The notes: a model not told the origin generated them from the sequence alone. A stretch of 64,000 bases of DNA from an uncultured Pelagibacteraceae bacterium (GCA_902623305.1 CACNTB010000001.1:124001-188000), one strand, 5' to 3'; shown: positions 1 through 9,841, counted from the stretch's first letter. Program-made: numbers and translations.

Positions 1-187
1 GTGTAAACGCGTTACCCATGATTATTCCAAGTAAAATTGCAATCAACACTGTTGAAATTGGACTTTTTTGAGTATTAAAAATCTCAATAGCAATTAAATT
101 ATTTATACCTTGTGCAAACAAACAGAAGACTAACGCTAAAACTAGACCAGGAATAATTATTTTGAAATTTTGAAATTTTGATAGCAC
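1..187 (-). CDS. YeiH/UPF0324-family putative sulfate/sulfite exporter, N-terminal fragment (runs off window start)
   Basis: Minus-strand open frame from GTG at 187: VLSKFQNFKIIIPGLVLALVFCLFAQGINNLIAIEIFNTQKSPISTVLIAILLGIIMGNAFT; hydrophobic, resembles the UPF0324 N-terminus; adjacent to sulfite-releasing enzymes. Confidence 0.6.
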   Translation of the reverse strand, partial: MLSKFQNFKIIIPGLVLALVFCLFAQGINNLIAIEIFNTQKSPISTVLIAILLGIIMGNAFT

Positions 188-199
188 AGTGAAAGTTTT

Positions 200-1366
200 T
201 TATGCACTTCTATAAAGCTTTGTCATCACAAATTCTCTGTGACCTAAAGCTTCAGCACAAGTTAATCTTCCGTTTGCTACCCTTAAAGTTGTTTTAATTA
301 GTTCGTCACCAGCATCAGACATATTTATTTCTCTAGATAATAATTTAGAAACATCGCAATCTACATGTTCACTCATACTTTTCGCTGTTAATGGATTAGC
401 AGTGAGTTTTACAACTGGCTCTATTGGATTCCCAATAATATTCCCTTGTCCTGTTGGAAATAGATGAATATTAAATCCACCTGCTGCTTGCAGTGTTACA
501 CATTCTGCTGCGGCTGATGATGTATCCATAAAATATAAACCAGGTCCTTTTGTTGGTTCTTCAGCTGGTTCTAATACATCAATAAATTTTAAATTTCCAA
601 TTTTTTGAAAATTTCCAAATGCTTTTTCTTCAATTGTAGTAAGCCCTCCAGCAATGTTACCAGCAGTAGGTTGACTCTCTGATAAATCATCTGTTGCTTC
701 TTTTAATATAAAGTCATTATAGTTATTCCAAGTTTTCATAAATTTTGCTGAAACTTCTTGTGTTATCCCTCTAGTAGCGCAAACCTCTTCAGCGCCTGTA
801 AGTTCAGATGTTTCTCCAAAACATAAATGCACACCTAGTGGCTCAAGCTTTTCCATTAAGTTACCAACTGTAGGATTTGATGCCAAACCTGAAGTTGTGT
901 CTGACTCACCACATTTTACTGAAATCCATAAATCACTTATAGGACATTCTTCTCTTTGGATTTCAGATGCCCATTGAGAAAATTCTTGCGCTTTTTTGGA
1001 AGCTTTCATGATTGTGCCAATGTCACCTGTTCTTTCAATATGAAATCCTTCTACAGGTTTCCCAGTTTTGGCTATACCGTCCACAATTTTTTGTGTCCAT
1101 TTTGGCTCAATACCGATTACAATAACTGCTGCTACATTTGGGTTACTTCCAGTGCCAATCATTGTTCTAAAGTGTAATTCTAAATCTGCTCCAAATTGTA
1201 AACGCCCATAAGAGTGAGGTAGCGCTATAGTTCCTTTAATATTATTTGCAACTGCTTCAGCGCATGCATTTGATATATCATCTACTGGAAGAATGATTAC
1301 GTGATTTCTGGTACCAGCTCTGCCGTTTTCTCTTTTATAACCTAAAAAGCTCTTTGGGATTTCCAT
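200..1366 (-). CDS. suyB: (2R)-sulfolactate sulfo-lyase large subunit (UxaA/altronate dehydratase family)
   Basis: 388 aa; motifs [57 protein letters not shown]; paired with a small SAF-domain subunit and next to xsc. Confidence 0.8.
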   Translation of the reverse strand: MEIPKSFLGYKRENGRAGTRNHVIILPVDDISNACAEAVANNIKGTIALPHSYGRLQFGADLELHFRTMIGTGSNPNVAAVIVIGIEPKWTQKIVDGIAKTGKPVEGFHIERTGDIGTIMKASKKAQEFSQWASEIQREECPISDLWISVKCGESDTTSGLASNPTVGNLMEKLEPLGVHLCFGETSELTGAEEVCATRGITQEVSAKFMKTWNNYNDFILKEATDDLSESQPTAGNIAGGLTTIEEKAFGNFQKIGNLKFIDVLEPAEEPTKGPGLYFMDTSSAAAECVTLQAAGGFNIHLFPTGQGNIIGNPIEPVVKLTANPLTAKSMSEHVDCDVSKLLSREINMSDAGDELIKTTLRVANGRLTCAEALGHREFVMTKLYRSA

Positions 1367-1370
1367 AGTA

Positions 1371-1655
1371 TTACCACTTCTTTGTTTTTACATTGTGAAC
1401 ATGTACATGTTCACCTTTTTTTATTGATTTAACCACTTTACCAATATCATGACCATATTTTAATATTGTATCTCCCTCGTTTAAGTCAACCATTGCAATT
1501 TTGTGACCTAAGGGAATTTCATCCTCAGATTTAATCGTAGTCGAGCTATCATCCTCCATTATCCAGCATGAGCAATCTTGATTTGGAGTAATTTTCTCAA
1601 TAACTACTACCCCAACATTGTCTTTTTTATCGTGAATTATAATATCAGTTGCCAT
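1371..1655 (-). CDS. suyA: (2R)-sulfolactate sulfo-lyase small subunit (SAF domain)
   Basis: 94 aa immediately upstream of suy[16 protein letters not shown]...[25 protein letters not shown] is typical of the SAF domain. Confidence 0.8.
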   Translation of the reverse strand: MATDIIIHDKKDNVGVVVIEKITPNQDCSCWIMEDDSSTTIKSEDEIPLGHKIAMVDLNEGDTILKYGHDIGKVVKSIKKGEHVHVHNVKTKKW

Positions 1656-1769
1656 TTATAAAATGTCGATTTGTTTGTTTGAAATTTGTAAAAACTTATA
1701 TATTAATCCCAAAAAACAAACAACGAATTATATAAATTTATTATATTTACTTTAAAGGGGTTTAGTCTT

Positions 1770-3554
1770 ATGACAAAAATGACAACAGAAGAAGCTTTTG
1801 TAAAAGTTTTACAGATGCACGGCATTGAACATGCTTTTGGAATTATTGGATCAGCTTTTATGCCAATTTCAGATATTTTTCCAGATGCAGGTATTACTTT
1901 TTGGGATGTTGCTCATGAAACTAACGGTGGTTTAATTGCTGATGGTTATACAAGAGCTACTGGTAAAATGTCAATGGTTATTGCTCAGAACGGACCTGGA
2001 ATTACAGGTTTAGTTACACCAATTAAAACAGCTTATTGGAATCATACTCCTCTTTTATTAGTTACACCGCAAGCAGCAAACAAAACAATGGGTCAAGGTG
2101 GATTTCAAGAAGTCGAACAAATGAATTTATTCAAAGACATGGTTTGTTATCAAGAAGAAGTAAGAGATCCATCAAGAATGGCTGAAGTATTAAATAGAGT
2201 TATAGAAAAAGCTATAAGAGGATCAGCACCAGCACAAATCAATGTTCCAAGAGATTATTGGTGCCAAGTAATTGATATCGATCTTCCTCCGATTGTAAGA
2301 CTTGAAAGACAAGGTGGAGGAAATGATGCTGTAACTAAAGCAGCTGACTTATTATCTAAAGCAAAGTTTCCAGTGATTTTATCCGGAGCGGGAGTTGTTA
2401 TTGGAGGAGCTATTGAAGCTACAAAAAAACTTGCAGAAAAATTAGATTCACCTGTTTGTTCAGGTTACCAACATAATGACAGTTTCCCAGGAAGCCATCC
2501 TTTAGCTGTTGGTCCTCTAGGTTACAATGGATCAAAAGCTGCAATGGAATTAATTTCAAAAGCTGACGTAGTGTTAGCTTTGGGCACTAGATTAAACCCA
2601 TTTTCTACTTTACCTGGTTATGGAATTGATTATTGGCCAAAGAATGCAAACATCATTCAAGTTGATATTAATCCTGACAGAATAGGTTTGACTAAAAAAG
2701 TTACTGTAGGAATTAGTGGTGATGCAAAATTAGTTGCTGAACAAATTTTTGAAAAATTATCATCAAATGCTGGTGATACTGATAGAAAAGCTAGAAAAAA
2801 TTTAATTCATCAAACGAAATCAGCTTGGCTACAAAAACTTTCAAGTTTAGATCATGAAGATGATGATGAAGGAACAGTTTGGAATAAAGAGGCCAGAGAA
2901 AGAGACGCAGATAGAATGTCGCCAAGACAAGCTTGGAGAGCAATTCAAGCAGGAATGCCAGACGATGTAATTATATCAAGCGATATTGGAAATAACTGTG
3001 CAATAGGAAATGCTTATCCAACCTTTGAAAAACCAAGAAAATATTTAGCTCCAGGTTTATTTGGACCATGTGGTTACGGATTTCCGTCAATTCTAGGAGC
3101 AAAAATTGGTTGTCCGGATACTCCTGTTATTGGATTTGCTGGTGATGGTGCTTTTGGAATAAGCATGAATGAAATGAGCTCATGTGCAAGAGAAGAGTGG
3201 CCCGCAATAACAATGGTTATTTTTAGAAATTATCAATGGGGCGCAGAGAAGAGAAATACTACTTTATGGTTTGATAATAATTTTGTTGGAACCGAATTAG
3301 ACCCTGAATTAAGTTACGCTAAAGTTGCTGATGCATGTGGATTAAAAGGCGTGACTGTTAAAACAATGGAAGAGACAAAAAATGCGATCAAACAATCTTG
3401 TGAAGATCAAAAGAAAGGAATTACAACATTTATAGAGGTAATTCTTAATCAAGAACTTGGTGAACCATTTAGAAGAGATGCGATGAAGAAACCAGTAAAA
3501 GTTGCTGGTATTAATAAAGCAGACATGAAAAAACAACCTTCATTAAACTCTTAA
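1770..3554 (+). CDS. xsc: sulfoacetaldehyde acetyltransferase (ThDP enzyme)
   Basis: 594 aa ThDP-family protein; EEAFVKVLQMHGIEHAFGIIGSAFMPISDIFPDAGITFWDVAHE and NYQWGAEKRNTTLWFDNNFVGTELD are Xsc-like. Confidence 0.9.
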   Translation: MTKMTTEEAFVKVLQMHGIEHAFGIIGSAFMPISDIFPDAGITFWDVAHETNGGLIADGYTRATGKMSMVIAQNGPGITGLVTPIKTAYWNHTPLLLVTPQAANKTMGQGGFQEVEQMNLFKDMVCYQEEVRDPSRMAEVLNRVIEKAIRGSAPAQINVPRDYWCQVIDIDLPPIVRLERQGGGNDAVTKAADLLSKAKFPVILSGAGVVIGGAIEATKKLAEKLDSPVCSGYQHNDSFPGSHPLAVGPLGYNGSKAAMELISKADVVLALGTRLNPFSTLPGYGIDYWPKNANIIQVDINPDRIGLTKKVTVGISGDAKLVAEQIFEKLSSNAGDTDRKARKNLIHQTKSAWLQKLSSLDHEDDDEGTVWNKEARERDADRMSPRQAWRAIQAGMPDDVIISSDIGNNCAIGNAYPTFEKPRKYLAPGLFGPCGYGFPSILGAKIGCPDTPVIGFAGDGAFGISMNEMSSCAREEWPAITMVIFRNYQWGAEKRNTTLWFDNNFVGTELDPELSYAKVADACGLKGVTVKTMEETKNAIKQSCEDQKKGITTFIEVILNQELGEPFRRDAMKKPVKVAGINKADMKKQPSLNS

Positions 3555-3574
3555 AATCTTTTAAAAATTTATCA

Positions 3575-3614
3575 ATTATCGTAAAGTCACTTCATGGAAG
3601 TGACTAACGATAAT
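3575..3614. promoter_or_regulatory. 17-bp interrupted hairpin with the ATG of the downstream ORF as its 3-nt loop
   Basis: ATTATCGT(3575-3582) aa AGTCACTTC(3585-3593) ATG GAAGTGACT(3597-3605) a ACGATAAT(3607-3614). Confidence 0.7.
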
Positions 3615-4898
3615 AGCTGTAGTTGGATAAATGACCTTAATCGCAGAACCAATATTAAATCTCTTTCATCAAATGAAGAATGTGATTGGTTAATAATAGG
3701 CGCTGGTTATACAGGTCTGTCTGCTGCAAGAAAATTAGGTCAAATAAATTCAAATCTAAAAATTATACTTGCAGATGCTCAATTAGCAGGCGAGGGCGCT
3801 AGTGGAAGAAATTCTGGTTATTTAGTTGATACAACTTTAAATGATGGTTTCACATCAAATAAAGAAATTCAAAATTACAAAAAAAAAACTAACATTTATT
3901 CTTTAGGAATAGATGTAGTAAAAAAATTTATTAAAGAACATCAAGTAGATTGTGATTGGAATGAAAGTGGCAAATATTTTGCTTCCTCAAAAATAGAAGA
4001 TAAAAAAAATTTAGTAAATTTTTCAAATACATTATCTAAGTTAGGATTTGAACATAGTATATTAGGAAATAATGAATTGTCTGAAAAATTAGGTACTAGT
4101 TTTTATAATGTCGGACTTTATACAAAAGGTGGTATTTTACTTCATCCAGGAAAATTAGTTAGAGCTATGGTTGATGCTTTGCCATCCAATGTTTTTTTGT
4201 ATGAATATTCATGTTTATTAAATTGGTCAAAAAATAAAGATTTTATTTTTTGTAATTTTAAAAACGGAATAATTAAAACAAAAAATATTATTTTTGCTAC
4301 AAACGGTTTTTTGAAATCATTAGGAATTAAAGTGAATTATAACTTCCCATTAACTTTAACAGCAAGCATGACAAGACAACTTACAGATAAAGAATTTAAT
4401 TCTATTGGTAAACCAAAAGAGTGGGGTGTATTACCCGTAAAGCCAATGGGTGCCACGATAAGAATGACTAAAGATAGAAGGATTTTAATAAGAAATACAG
4501 CAGAAGTGCACGATCCTTTTAAAATGTCTGGGGAAATTTTAAAAAAAAGATCTAGAGTTCAAGAGTTAGGAATTAAAAGAAGATTTCCAACCCTTCCCAG
4601 TGACATTATTGAGTCCACTTGGTCGGGAGTAGTTTCAAGAACGAGGAATAGTTCTCAAATTTTTGAAAAAATTAAGGATAATATTTTTGTTGTAGGTTGT
4701 TATAACGGTTCCGGCATAGGCGTTGGATCTCTGTTTGGTGAACAAATTGCAATAAAAGCAAGTAAACAACACACAAAAGAAATTGAAATTATTGAATCAA
4801 GGAAAAAACCTACATGGTTACCATCATCACCATTTATTGAAATTGGTATCAAAAGTAGATTATTTTATGAGAGAATAAAAGCGAGATCTGAAATTTAG
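3594..4898 (+). CDS. FAD-dependent oxidoreductase (DAO family; OrdL/PuuB/TauY-like)
   Basis: 434 aa; Rossmann motif DWLIIGAGYTGLSAARKLG; C-terminal WSGVVSRTRNS...VVGCYNGSGIGVGSLFGEQIA. Confidence 0.8.
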   Translation: MEVTNDNSCSWINDLNRRTNIKSLSSNEECDWLIIGAGYTGLSAARKLGQINSNLKIILADAQLAGEGASGRNSGYLVDTTLNDGFTSNKEIQNYKKKTNIYSLGIDVVKKFIKEHQVDCDWNESGKYFASSKIEDKKNLVNFSNTLSKLGFEHSILGNNELSEKLGTSFYNVGLYTKGGILLHPGKLVRAMVDALPSNVFLYEYSCLLNWSKNKDFIFCNFKNGIIKTKNIIFATNGFLKSLGIKVNYNFPLTLTASMTRQLTDKEFNSIGKPKEWGVLPVKPMGATIRMTKDRRILIRNTAEVHDPFKMSGEILKKRSRVQELGIKRRFPTLPSDIIESTWSGVVSRTRNSSQIFEKIKDNIFVVGCYNGSGIGVGSLFGEQIAIKASKQHTKEIEIIESRKKPTWLPSSPFIEIGIKSRLFYERIKARSEI

Positions 4899-6100
4899 AT
4901 ATTTTTTATTTTTGCAAATTTAATAAAAGTTTTACACATATATTTTAATTCATTCATTGTCATTCCTTGGTGACATCCGAGTAAAATACCATTTTTCATA
5001 ACATCATTCGCAACTTTTGCAGTATTTTTATGTGCTTTATATTTTAAATTTTTCATTATAGGTTGCCTTAAAATGTTTCCAGTAAAAATTGTTCGAGTTT
5101 GAACATTATTTTTTTCATAAAAAATTTGCAGTTGTTTTCTATTAAACTTATTATTTTCTTTAATAACAAGTGGAAAAGCTAACCAAGGGGTTTTAACATT
5201 CGGATACATTTCTGGAAGCTTGAAGTATTTTGAATATTTTCTAAAAAAATTTTTTAAATATGAAAAATTTCTGTCTCTTAGTTTAATATTGTTTTTTAGT
5301 TTTTTTATTTGCTCTAAAGCAAATGCTGCAGATATTTCAGAAGGTAAAAAATTATATCCAAGTTTTGAAAAAATATATTTTTTATCGTACTGGATACCTG
5401 AAATTTTTATATTAAATCTATCTTCAATTTTCTCAGATTCATTAAATGTAGCGGAAGATCTGCCCCATCCACGTAATAATTTTGCATTTTGGTATAATTT
5501 ATAATCATTAAAACAAACTATACCACCCGAGCCAGCACCATTAATAATGTGTGATGCGTAAAAACTATTGGTTACAATATCGGAGAGTTTTCCTGAATTT
5601 TTTTTGTTTAGTGTATAACCAATAGTATCAGCAGAATCCTCTATAATTTTTAGGTTATGTTTGTCTGCAATTTTTTTAATTTTTACCCAATCTGCTATGT
5701 TACCTAAGAGATTTGGTATCATAATTGCAACAGTTTTTTTATTTATAGATTTTTCAATTTGTCTTGGGTCTGCTAAAAATTTATTTTCCTCAACTCCTAT
5801 AAAATGTGGCACAAGACCCAATTGATATATTGGTGCTACTGTGGTCGCAAAAGTTAGCGAAGGAGTAATTATCTCACTTCCTTTTTTGAAATTGAAAGAA
5901 CTTAAGCCTAATAAATTCGCAGATGAGCCTGAATTAACCATTAAACCATATTTTTTTCCGAACATGCTTGCAACAGTTTTTTCTAATTTTTTTACATGAG
6001 GACCATCAATTAATGTTAGACTGTGGTTTTTTAAGACATTAATTACAGCTTTTATTTCTTTTTGATCATAAACAGCTTTTCCGTAATAAATTTTTTTCAT
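4895..6100 (-). CDS. DegT/DnrJ/EryC1/StrS-family PLP/PMP enzyme, ColD/RfbH-like (3-dehydratase candidate)
   Basis: 401 aa; EDSADTIG and SFYASHIINGAGSGG with His where aminotransferases have the Schiff-base Lys; DKKYIFSKLGYNFLPSEISAAFALEQ. Confidence 0.75.
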   Translation of the reverse strand: MKKIYYGKAVYDQKEIKAVINVLKNHSLTLIDGPHVKKLEKTVASMFGKKYGLMVNSGSSANLLGLSSFNFKKGSEIITPSLTFATTVAPIYQLGLVPHFIGVEENKFLADPRQIEKSINKKTVAIMIPNLLGNIADWVKIKKIADKHNLKIIEDSADTIGYTLNKKNSGKLSDIVTNSFYASHIINGAGSGGIVCFNDYKLYQNAKLLRGWGRSSATFNESEKIEDRFNIKISGIQYDKKYIFSKLGYNFLPSEISAAFALEQIKKLKNNIKLRDRNFSYLKNFFRKYSKYFKLPEMYPNVKTPWLAFPLVIKENNKFNRKQLQIFYEKNNVQTRTIFTGNILRQPIMKNLKYKAHKNTAKVANDVMKNGILLGCHQGMTMNELKYMCKTFIKFAKIKNI

Positions 6101-6109
6101 ATAACTTTA

Positions 6110-6910
6110 TTATTTTAATACAGACATCGGATCAAGCCTTGTTTGGAACCAATTTATTCTAAAATCTAAATGAGGTCCAGTAGATCTACCTGTTGATCCT
6201 ACAGTACCAATTATATCGCCCTGATTAATTTGTTCACCAACGGAGACCAATATATTTTCTAAATGAGAATATATGGTTGATATTCCGTGACCATGGTCCA
6301 TTATAATTGTACCTCCAGTATAATATAGATCATCTTCAGCCATAGTAACTAAACCTGAACCAGATGATTTAATCATAGTCCCTTTTTTAGCTGCAATATC
6401 TATTCCATAGTGAGGCCATCTTGGTTTGCCATTTAAAATTCTTTGACTACCATAAACACCGCTGATTATACCTTCAACTGGCATAATAAATTTTTCTTTA
6501 AAAAATTGCAGATCAGAATTTATTGCTCTTGCTTCTCCAATTGCATTATTTTCTTTTTTAATTCTTTTATAAACAGATTCAGGTGGTGTGACTTTACTTT
6601 CTGCTAAACCATCAATTCTTTGTATATTATATTTCCTCTTTAAAACTTTTTTTGTCGTTATTGATTTTTTTCCATTAACAATTTTTGTAAATGTTAGGTC
6701 GTATTTTTGATCTCGGTCAATACCAAAAACAAAAAAACCATCTTTTGAAACTTTAACCTCTTTTTTTCCTACCAAAATTTTAGCATTAGGATTAGTTTTG
6801 CCTAATACAAAATGACCTTGTAGAAATTTACCCTGGAATTCAATAGCGTTTACTGGTGAGGTAAAAATTAAAAAAACAAAAAAAAATCTATAAATTATTG
6901 AGCTGTCCAT
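6110..6910 (-). CDS. secreted M23 family metallopeptidase (LytM-like)
   Basis: HYGIDIAAKKGTMIKSSGSG...IIMDHGHGISTIYSHL...GSTGRSTGPHLDFRI; ATG at 6910 gives a signal peptide MDSSIIYRFFFVFLIFTSPVNA; the ORF-track start at 6973 would extend 64 bp further into the upstream SDR. Confidence 0.85.
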   Translation of the reverse strand: MDSSIIYRFFFVFLIFTSPVNAIEFQGKFLQGHFVLGKTNPNAKILVGKKEVKVSKDGFFVFGIDRDQKYDLTFTKIVNGKKSITTKKVLKRKYNIQRIDGLAESKVTPPESVYKRIKKENNAIGEARAINSDLQFFKEKFIMPVEGIISGVYGSQRILNGKPRWPHYGIDIAAKKGTMIKSSGSGLVTMAEDDLYYTGGTIIMDHGHGISTIYSHLENILVSVGEQINQGDIIGTVGSTGRSTGPHLDFRINWFQTRLDPMSVLK

Positions 6911-7653
6911 CCACCATCTATAATTATTGATGTTCCAGTTATCATTGAAGATGCTGATGATGCCAAAAAGCATACTGTTGTTGCAACATCACTTTCAGTA
7001 GCTGCTTTTCCCATAGGAATATTTCCAATTGCTAATTTTTTAAATTTTTTGTTTTTAAAAAAATTTTTAACCATAGGTGTTTCAACAAAAGTTGGTGCTA
7101 CTGTATTAACTCTGATATTTTTTTTTGCTAATTCAACACCCATTCCTTTTGTTAATCCTTCAATCCCAAATTTTGTCATGTTGTAAACATTTCTTCCACC
7201 CATGCCTACATGACCGAGCTGTGATGACATATTTATAATTGAACCAGGTCTTTTTTTATTTTTAAGCATTTTTTTTACAACAAGTTGTGCCACGTTAAAA
7301 GCTGCCTTTAGATTTAAATCTACCAGATAATTCATACTTTTTTGTTTAATTTTTTCAAAGGGTTCTGGAATGTTAGTTCCCGCATTATTAACTAGCACAT
7401 CAATAATTTTAATTTTTTCTAATTTTTTTTTTAAATCTTCATAATTCATAACATCGCAAGAAACTTTAACAATTTTCCCCTTAACTTTTTTAATATCCTT
7501 TTCTAAATTATTTAGATCTGACGAAGTTCTACTTAATGCTATAACCGTTGCACCTGCTTCAGCTAGTGCAATAGAACAAGCTCTTCCCAATCCTTTTCCT
7601 GCACCTGTAACTAAAGCGTATTTATTTTTTAGATTTATTTTTTGAAGATACAT
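6895..7653 (-). CDS. SDR family oxidoreductase
   Basis: 252 aa; ALVTGAGKGLGRA, NNAGTN, YNMTKFGIEGLTKGM. Confidence 0.9.
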   Translation of the reverse strand: MYLQKINLKNKYALVTGAGKGLGRACSIALAEAGATVIALSRTSSDLNNLEKDIKKVKGKIVKVSCDVMNYEDLKKKLEKIKIIDVLVNNAGTNIPEPFEKIKQKSMNYLVDLNLKAAFNVAQLVVKKMLKNKKRPGSIINMSSQLGHVGMGGRNVYNMTKFGIEGLTKGMGVELAKKNIRVNTVAPTFVETPMVKNFFKNKKFKKLAIGNIPMGKAATESDVATTVCFLASSASSMITGTSIIIDGGWTAQ

Positions 7654-8246
7654 TAAAAGAATATTATTTTAATATCTGTGTAAATCAACTCAACAGCTAC
7701 AATTAAAATTGCTAATAATCCAACCCAAGCAATCCATTTATATTTTTTGATCCATCCAGATATTAATGTCGCTGCAGTTGCCATTAAAACGATTGATAAC
7801 ACCAATCCAAATACAAGCAATCCATAATGATCACCTGCTGCACCAGCAACACCCAAAACATTATCTAAACTCATTGTAAAATCTGCTAGCAGAACTGTCC
7901 AAATAGCTTTTAAAAAACTAGAATTATCTACTTTAACATTCTCTCCTTTTTCAGATCCTTTAATTACATCTACATAAAGTTTGTAAACAATATAAAGTAA
8001 CAACAATCCTCCTATTAATCTTAAACCAGTGATTTGCAGTAGATAAGCTGTGAATAATGTTAGAATTATTCTTAAAATTACAGCACCACCAATCCCCCAG
8101 AAAATAACTTTTTTTCTTTGCTCGAGAGGAAATTTAGATGCAACCATTCCAATTATAATTGCATTATCTCCTGCTAAAACTAAATCAATAAAAATAATTT
8201 GAGTTAATATTGCTATTTGCTCAGGCGTAAAAAATTCTGCAAACAT
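7653..8246 (-). CDS. TerC family integral membrane protein
   Basis: 197 aa; IIFIDLVLAGDNAIIIGMVA and ADFTMSLDNVLGVAG. Confidence 0.85.
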   Translation of the reverse strand: MFAEFFTPEQIAILTQIIFIDLVLAGDNAIIIGMVASKFPLEQRKKVIFWGIGGAVILRIILTLFTAYLLQITGLRLIGGLLLLYIVYKLYVDVIKGSEKGENVKVDNSSFLKAIWTVLLADFTMSLDNVLGVAGAAGDHYGLLVFGLVLSIVLMATAATLISGWIKKYKWIAWVGLLAILIVAVELIYTDIKIIFF

Positions 8247-9841
8247 TATTGCTGTAGTATCATGTCTGCACCTTTTTCTGCAATCATTATTGTTGGTGCA
8301 TTTGTATTTCCTGAAGTGATGTTTGGCATTATTGATGCATCTATAACTCTTAAATTATTAACACCTCTAACCTTAAGTTTTTCATTTACTACAGACATTT
8401 CATCTTGGCCCATTTTACAGGTTCCCACTGGATGAAAAATAGTTTGTGCATAATTAGAAGCTTCTTTAACTAATTCTTCATCATCATTTAAATGAATACC
8501 AGGTCTATATTCTTCTGGAGTATATTTTTTGAAAGTTTCAGACTCCATTATAATTTTTCTAGTTAATTTAAGCCCTTTAGCTGCAATCATTCTATCGTGA
8601 TCAGTTGATAGATAGTTTTGTTTTATTTTAGCATAAGTTCTTGAATCTTTATCAACAATGCTAACATGCCCTCTACTTGTTGGTCTAATATTTGAAACAG
8701 TAGGGGTGAATGCATGAAAATCATGATTTTTGGTTGCTCCCAAAGTATCCATACTCATAGGCTGAACATGCCATTGTAGATCTGGTAGTTCTAAAGATGG
8801 ATCGCTTTTAGCAAACATACAAAGTTGACTAGCACCCATAGTCATTGGGCCGCTTCTTTTAAAAACGTATTCTAGACCAATCATTAAATTTCCAAATAAA
8901 CTATTTATTTTTTTATTTAAGGATTTCAATCCATTAATTTTATAAATTGGTCTAAGCATTAAATGATCATGTAAGTTTTCTCCAACCCCATTTAAATTTT
9001 GCACAATATCAATCCCAAGATTTTTTAATTTTTCAGGATTTCCTATTCCAGAAACTTGTAAAATTTGAGGAGAGCCAATAGCACCTGATGAAACAATTAT
9101 CTCTCTATCTGCTTGAACTTTTTTTAATTCACTTCCTTCCCAATATTCAACTTCCTTAGCGGTTTTATTTTCAAAATTAATTTTTTTAACATGTGAGTCA
9201 GTTAGTATTTTTAAATTTTTCCTAGTTTTGATTGGATTTAAATAACCAACAGATGTACTACATCTAAAACCATCTTTTTCGGTTACCTGAAAATAACCAC
9301 AGCCATGATTATCACCTGTATTAAAATCTTTTGTTTTCGGAATACCGAATTCTTCAGCAGCATTTTGAAATTCATCTAAAAGTGGAAGATGTATTCTTTG
9401 ATCAGAAACAGATAAAGGGCCACCAACTCCATGAAACTCATCTTTTCCTCTCTCTTGGTTTTCTGCTTTAATAAAATAAGGCAAAACATCATCCCATCCC
9501 CAGCCAGTATTACCTAATTGTCTCCAAATATCATAATCTCTGTGTTGACCTCTTATATACAGCAGACCATTTATAGAAGAACTACCTCCTAAAGTTTTTC
9601 CTCTAGGATACCTAATGGAGATATTGTTCATGCTCTCATCAGGTTCTGTTTTGTAGCACCAATCAGTCTTTGGATTGTGCATTGTTTTAAAATAACCAAC
9701 AGGAATATGTATCCAAGGATAATTATCCTTGCCTCCAGCTTCAATCAACAGTACTTTATTTGAGGGATTTTCAGATAATCTGTTAGCGAGCACACATCCC
9801 GCGGAGCCAGCTCCAAGAATTATAAAATCAAAATTTTCCAT
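8246..9841 (-). CDS. GMC family oxidoreductase (choline dehydrogenase-like)
   Basis: 531 aa; DFIILGAGSAGCVLANRLSE, YPRGKTLGGSSSINGLLYIRG, FHPVGTCKMG, VIDASIMPNITSGNTNAPTIMIAEKGAD. Confidence 0.9.
   Translation of the reverse strand: MENFDFIILGAGSAGCVLANRLSENPSNKVLLIEAGGKDNYPWIHIPVGYFKTMHNPKTDWCYKTEPDESMNNISIRYPRGKTLGGSSSINGLLYIRGQHRDYDIWRQLGNTGWGWDDVLPYFIKAENQERGKDEFHGVGGPLSVSDQRIHLPLLDEFQNAAEEFGIPKTKDFNTGDNHGCGYFQVTEKDGFRCSTSVGYLNPIKTRKNLKILTDSHVKKINFENKTAKEVEYWEGSELKKVQADREIIVSSGAIGSPQILQVSGIGNPEKLKNLGIDIVQNLNGVGENLHDHLMLRPIYKINGLKSLNKKINSLFGNLMIGLEYVFKRSGPMTMGASQLCMFAKSDPSLELPDLQWHVQPMSMDTLGATKNHDFHAFTPTVSNIRPTSRGHVSIVDKDSRTYAKIKQNYLSTDHDRMIAAKGLKLTRKIIMESETFKKYTPEEYRPGIHLNDDEELVKEASNYAQTIFHPVGTCKMGQDEMSVVNEKLKVRGVNNLRVIDASIMPNITSGNTNAPTIMIAEKGADMILQQ

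Noticed and set aside
956-1177. 73-aa plus-strand ORF inside suyB
   Set aside because: Antisense shadow of a well-supported gene; no recognisable protein character.
5220-5504. 94-aa plus-strand ORF opposite the DegT-family gene
   Set aside because: Antisense; the minus-strand product has intact family motifs throughout.
8217-8435. 72-aa plus-strand ORF across the TerC/GMC junction
   Set aside because: Antisense to two well-supported genes.
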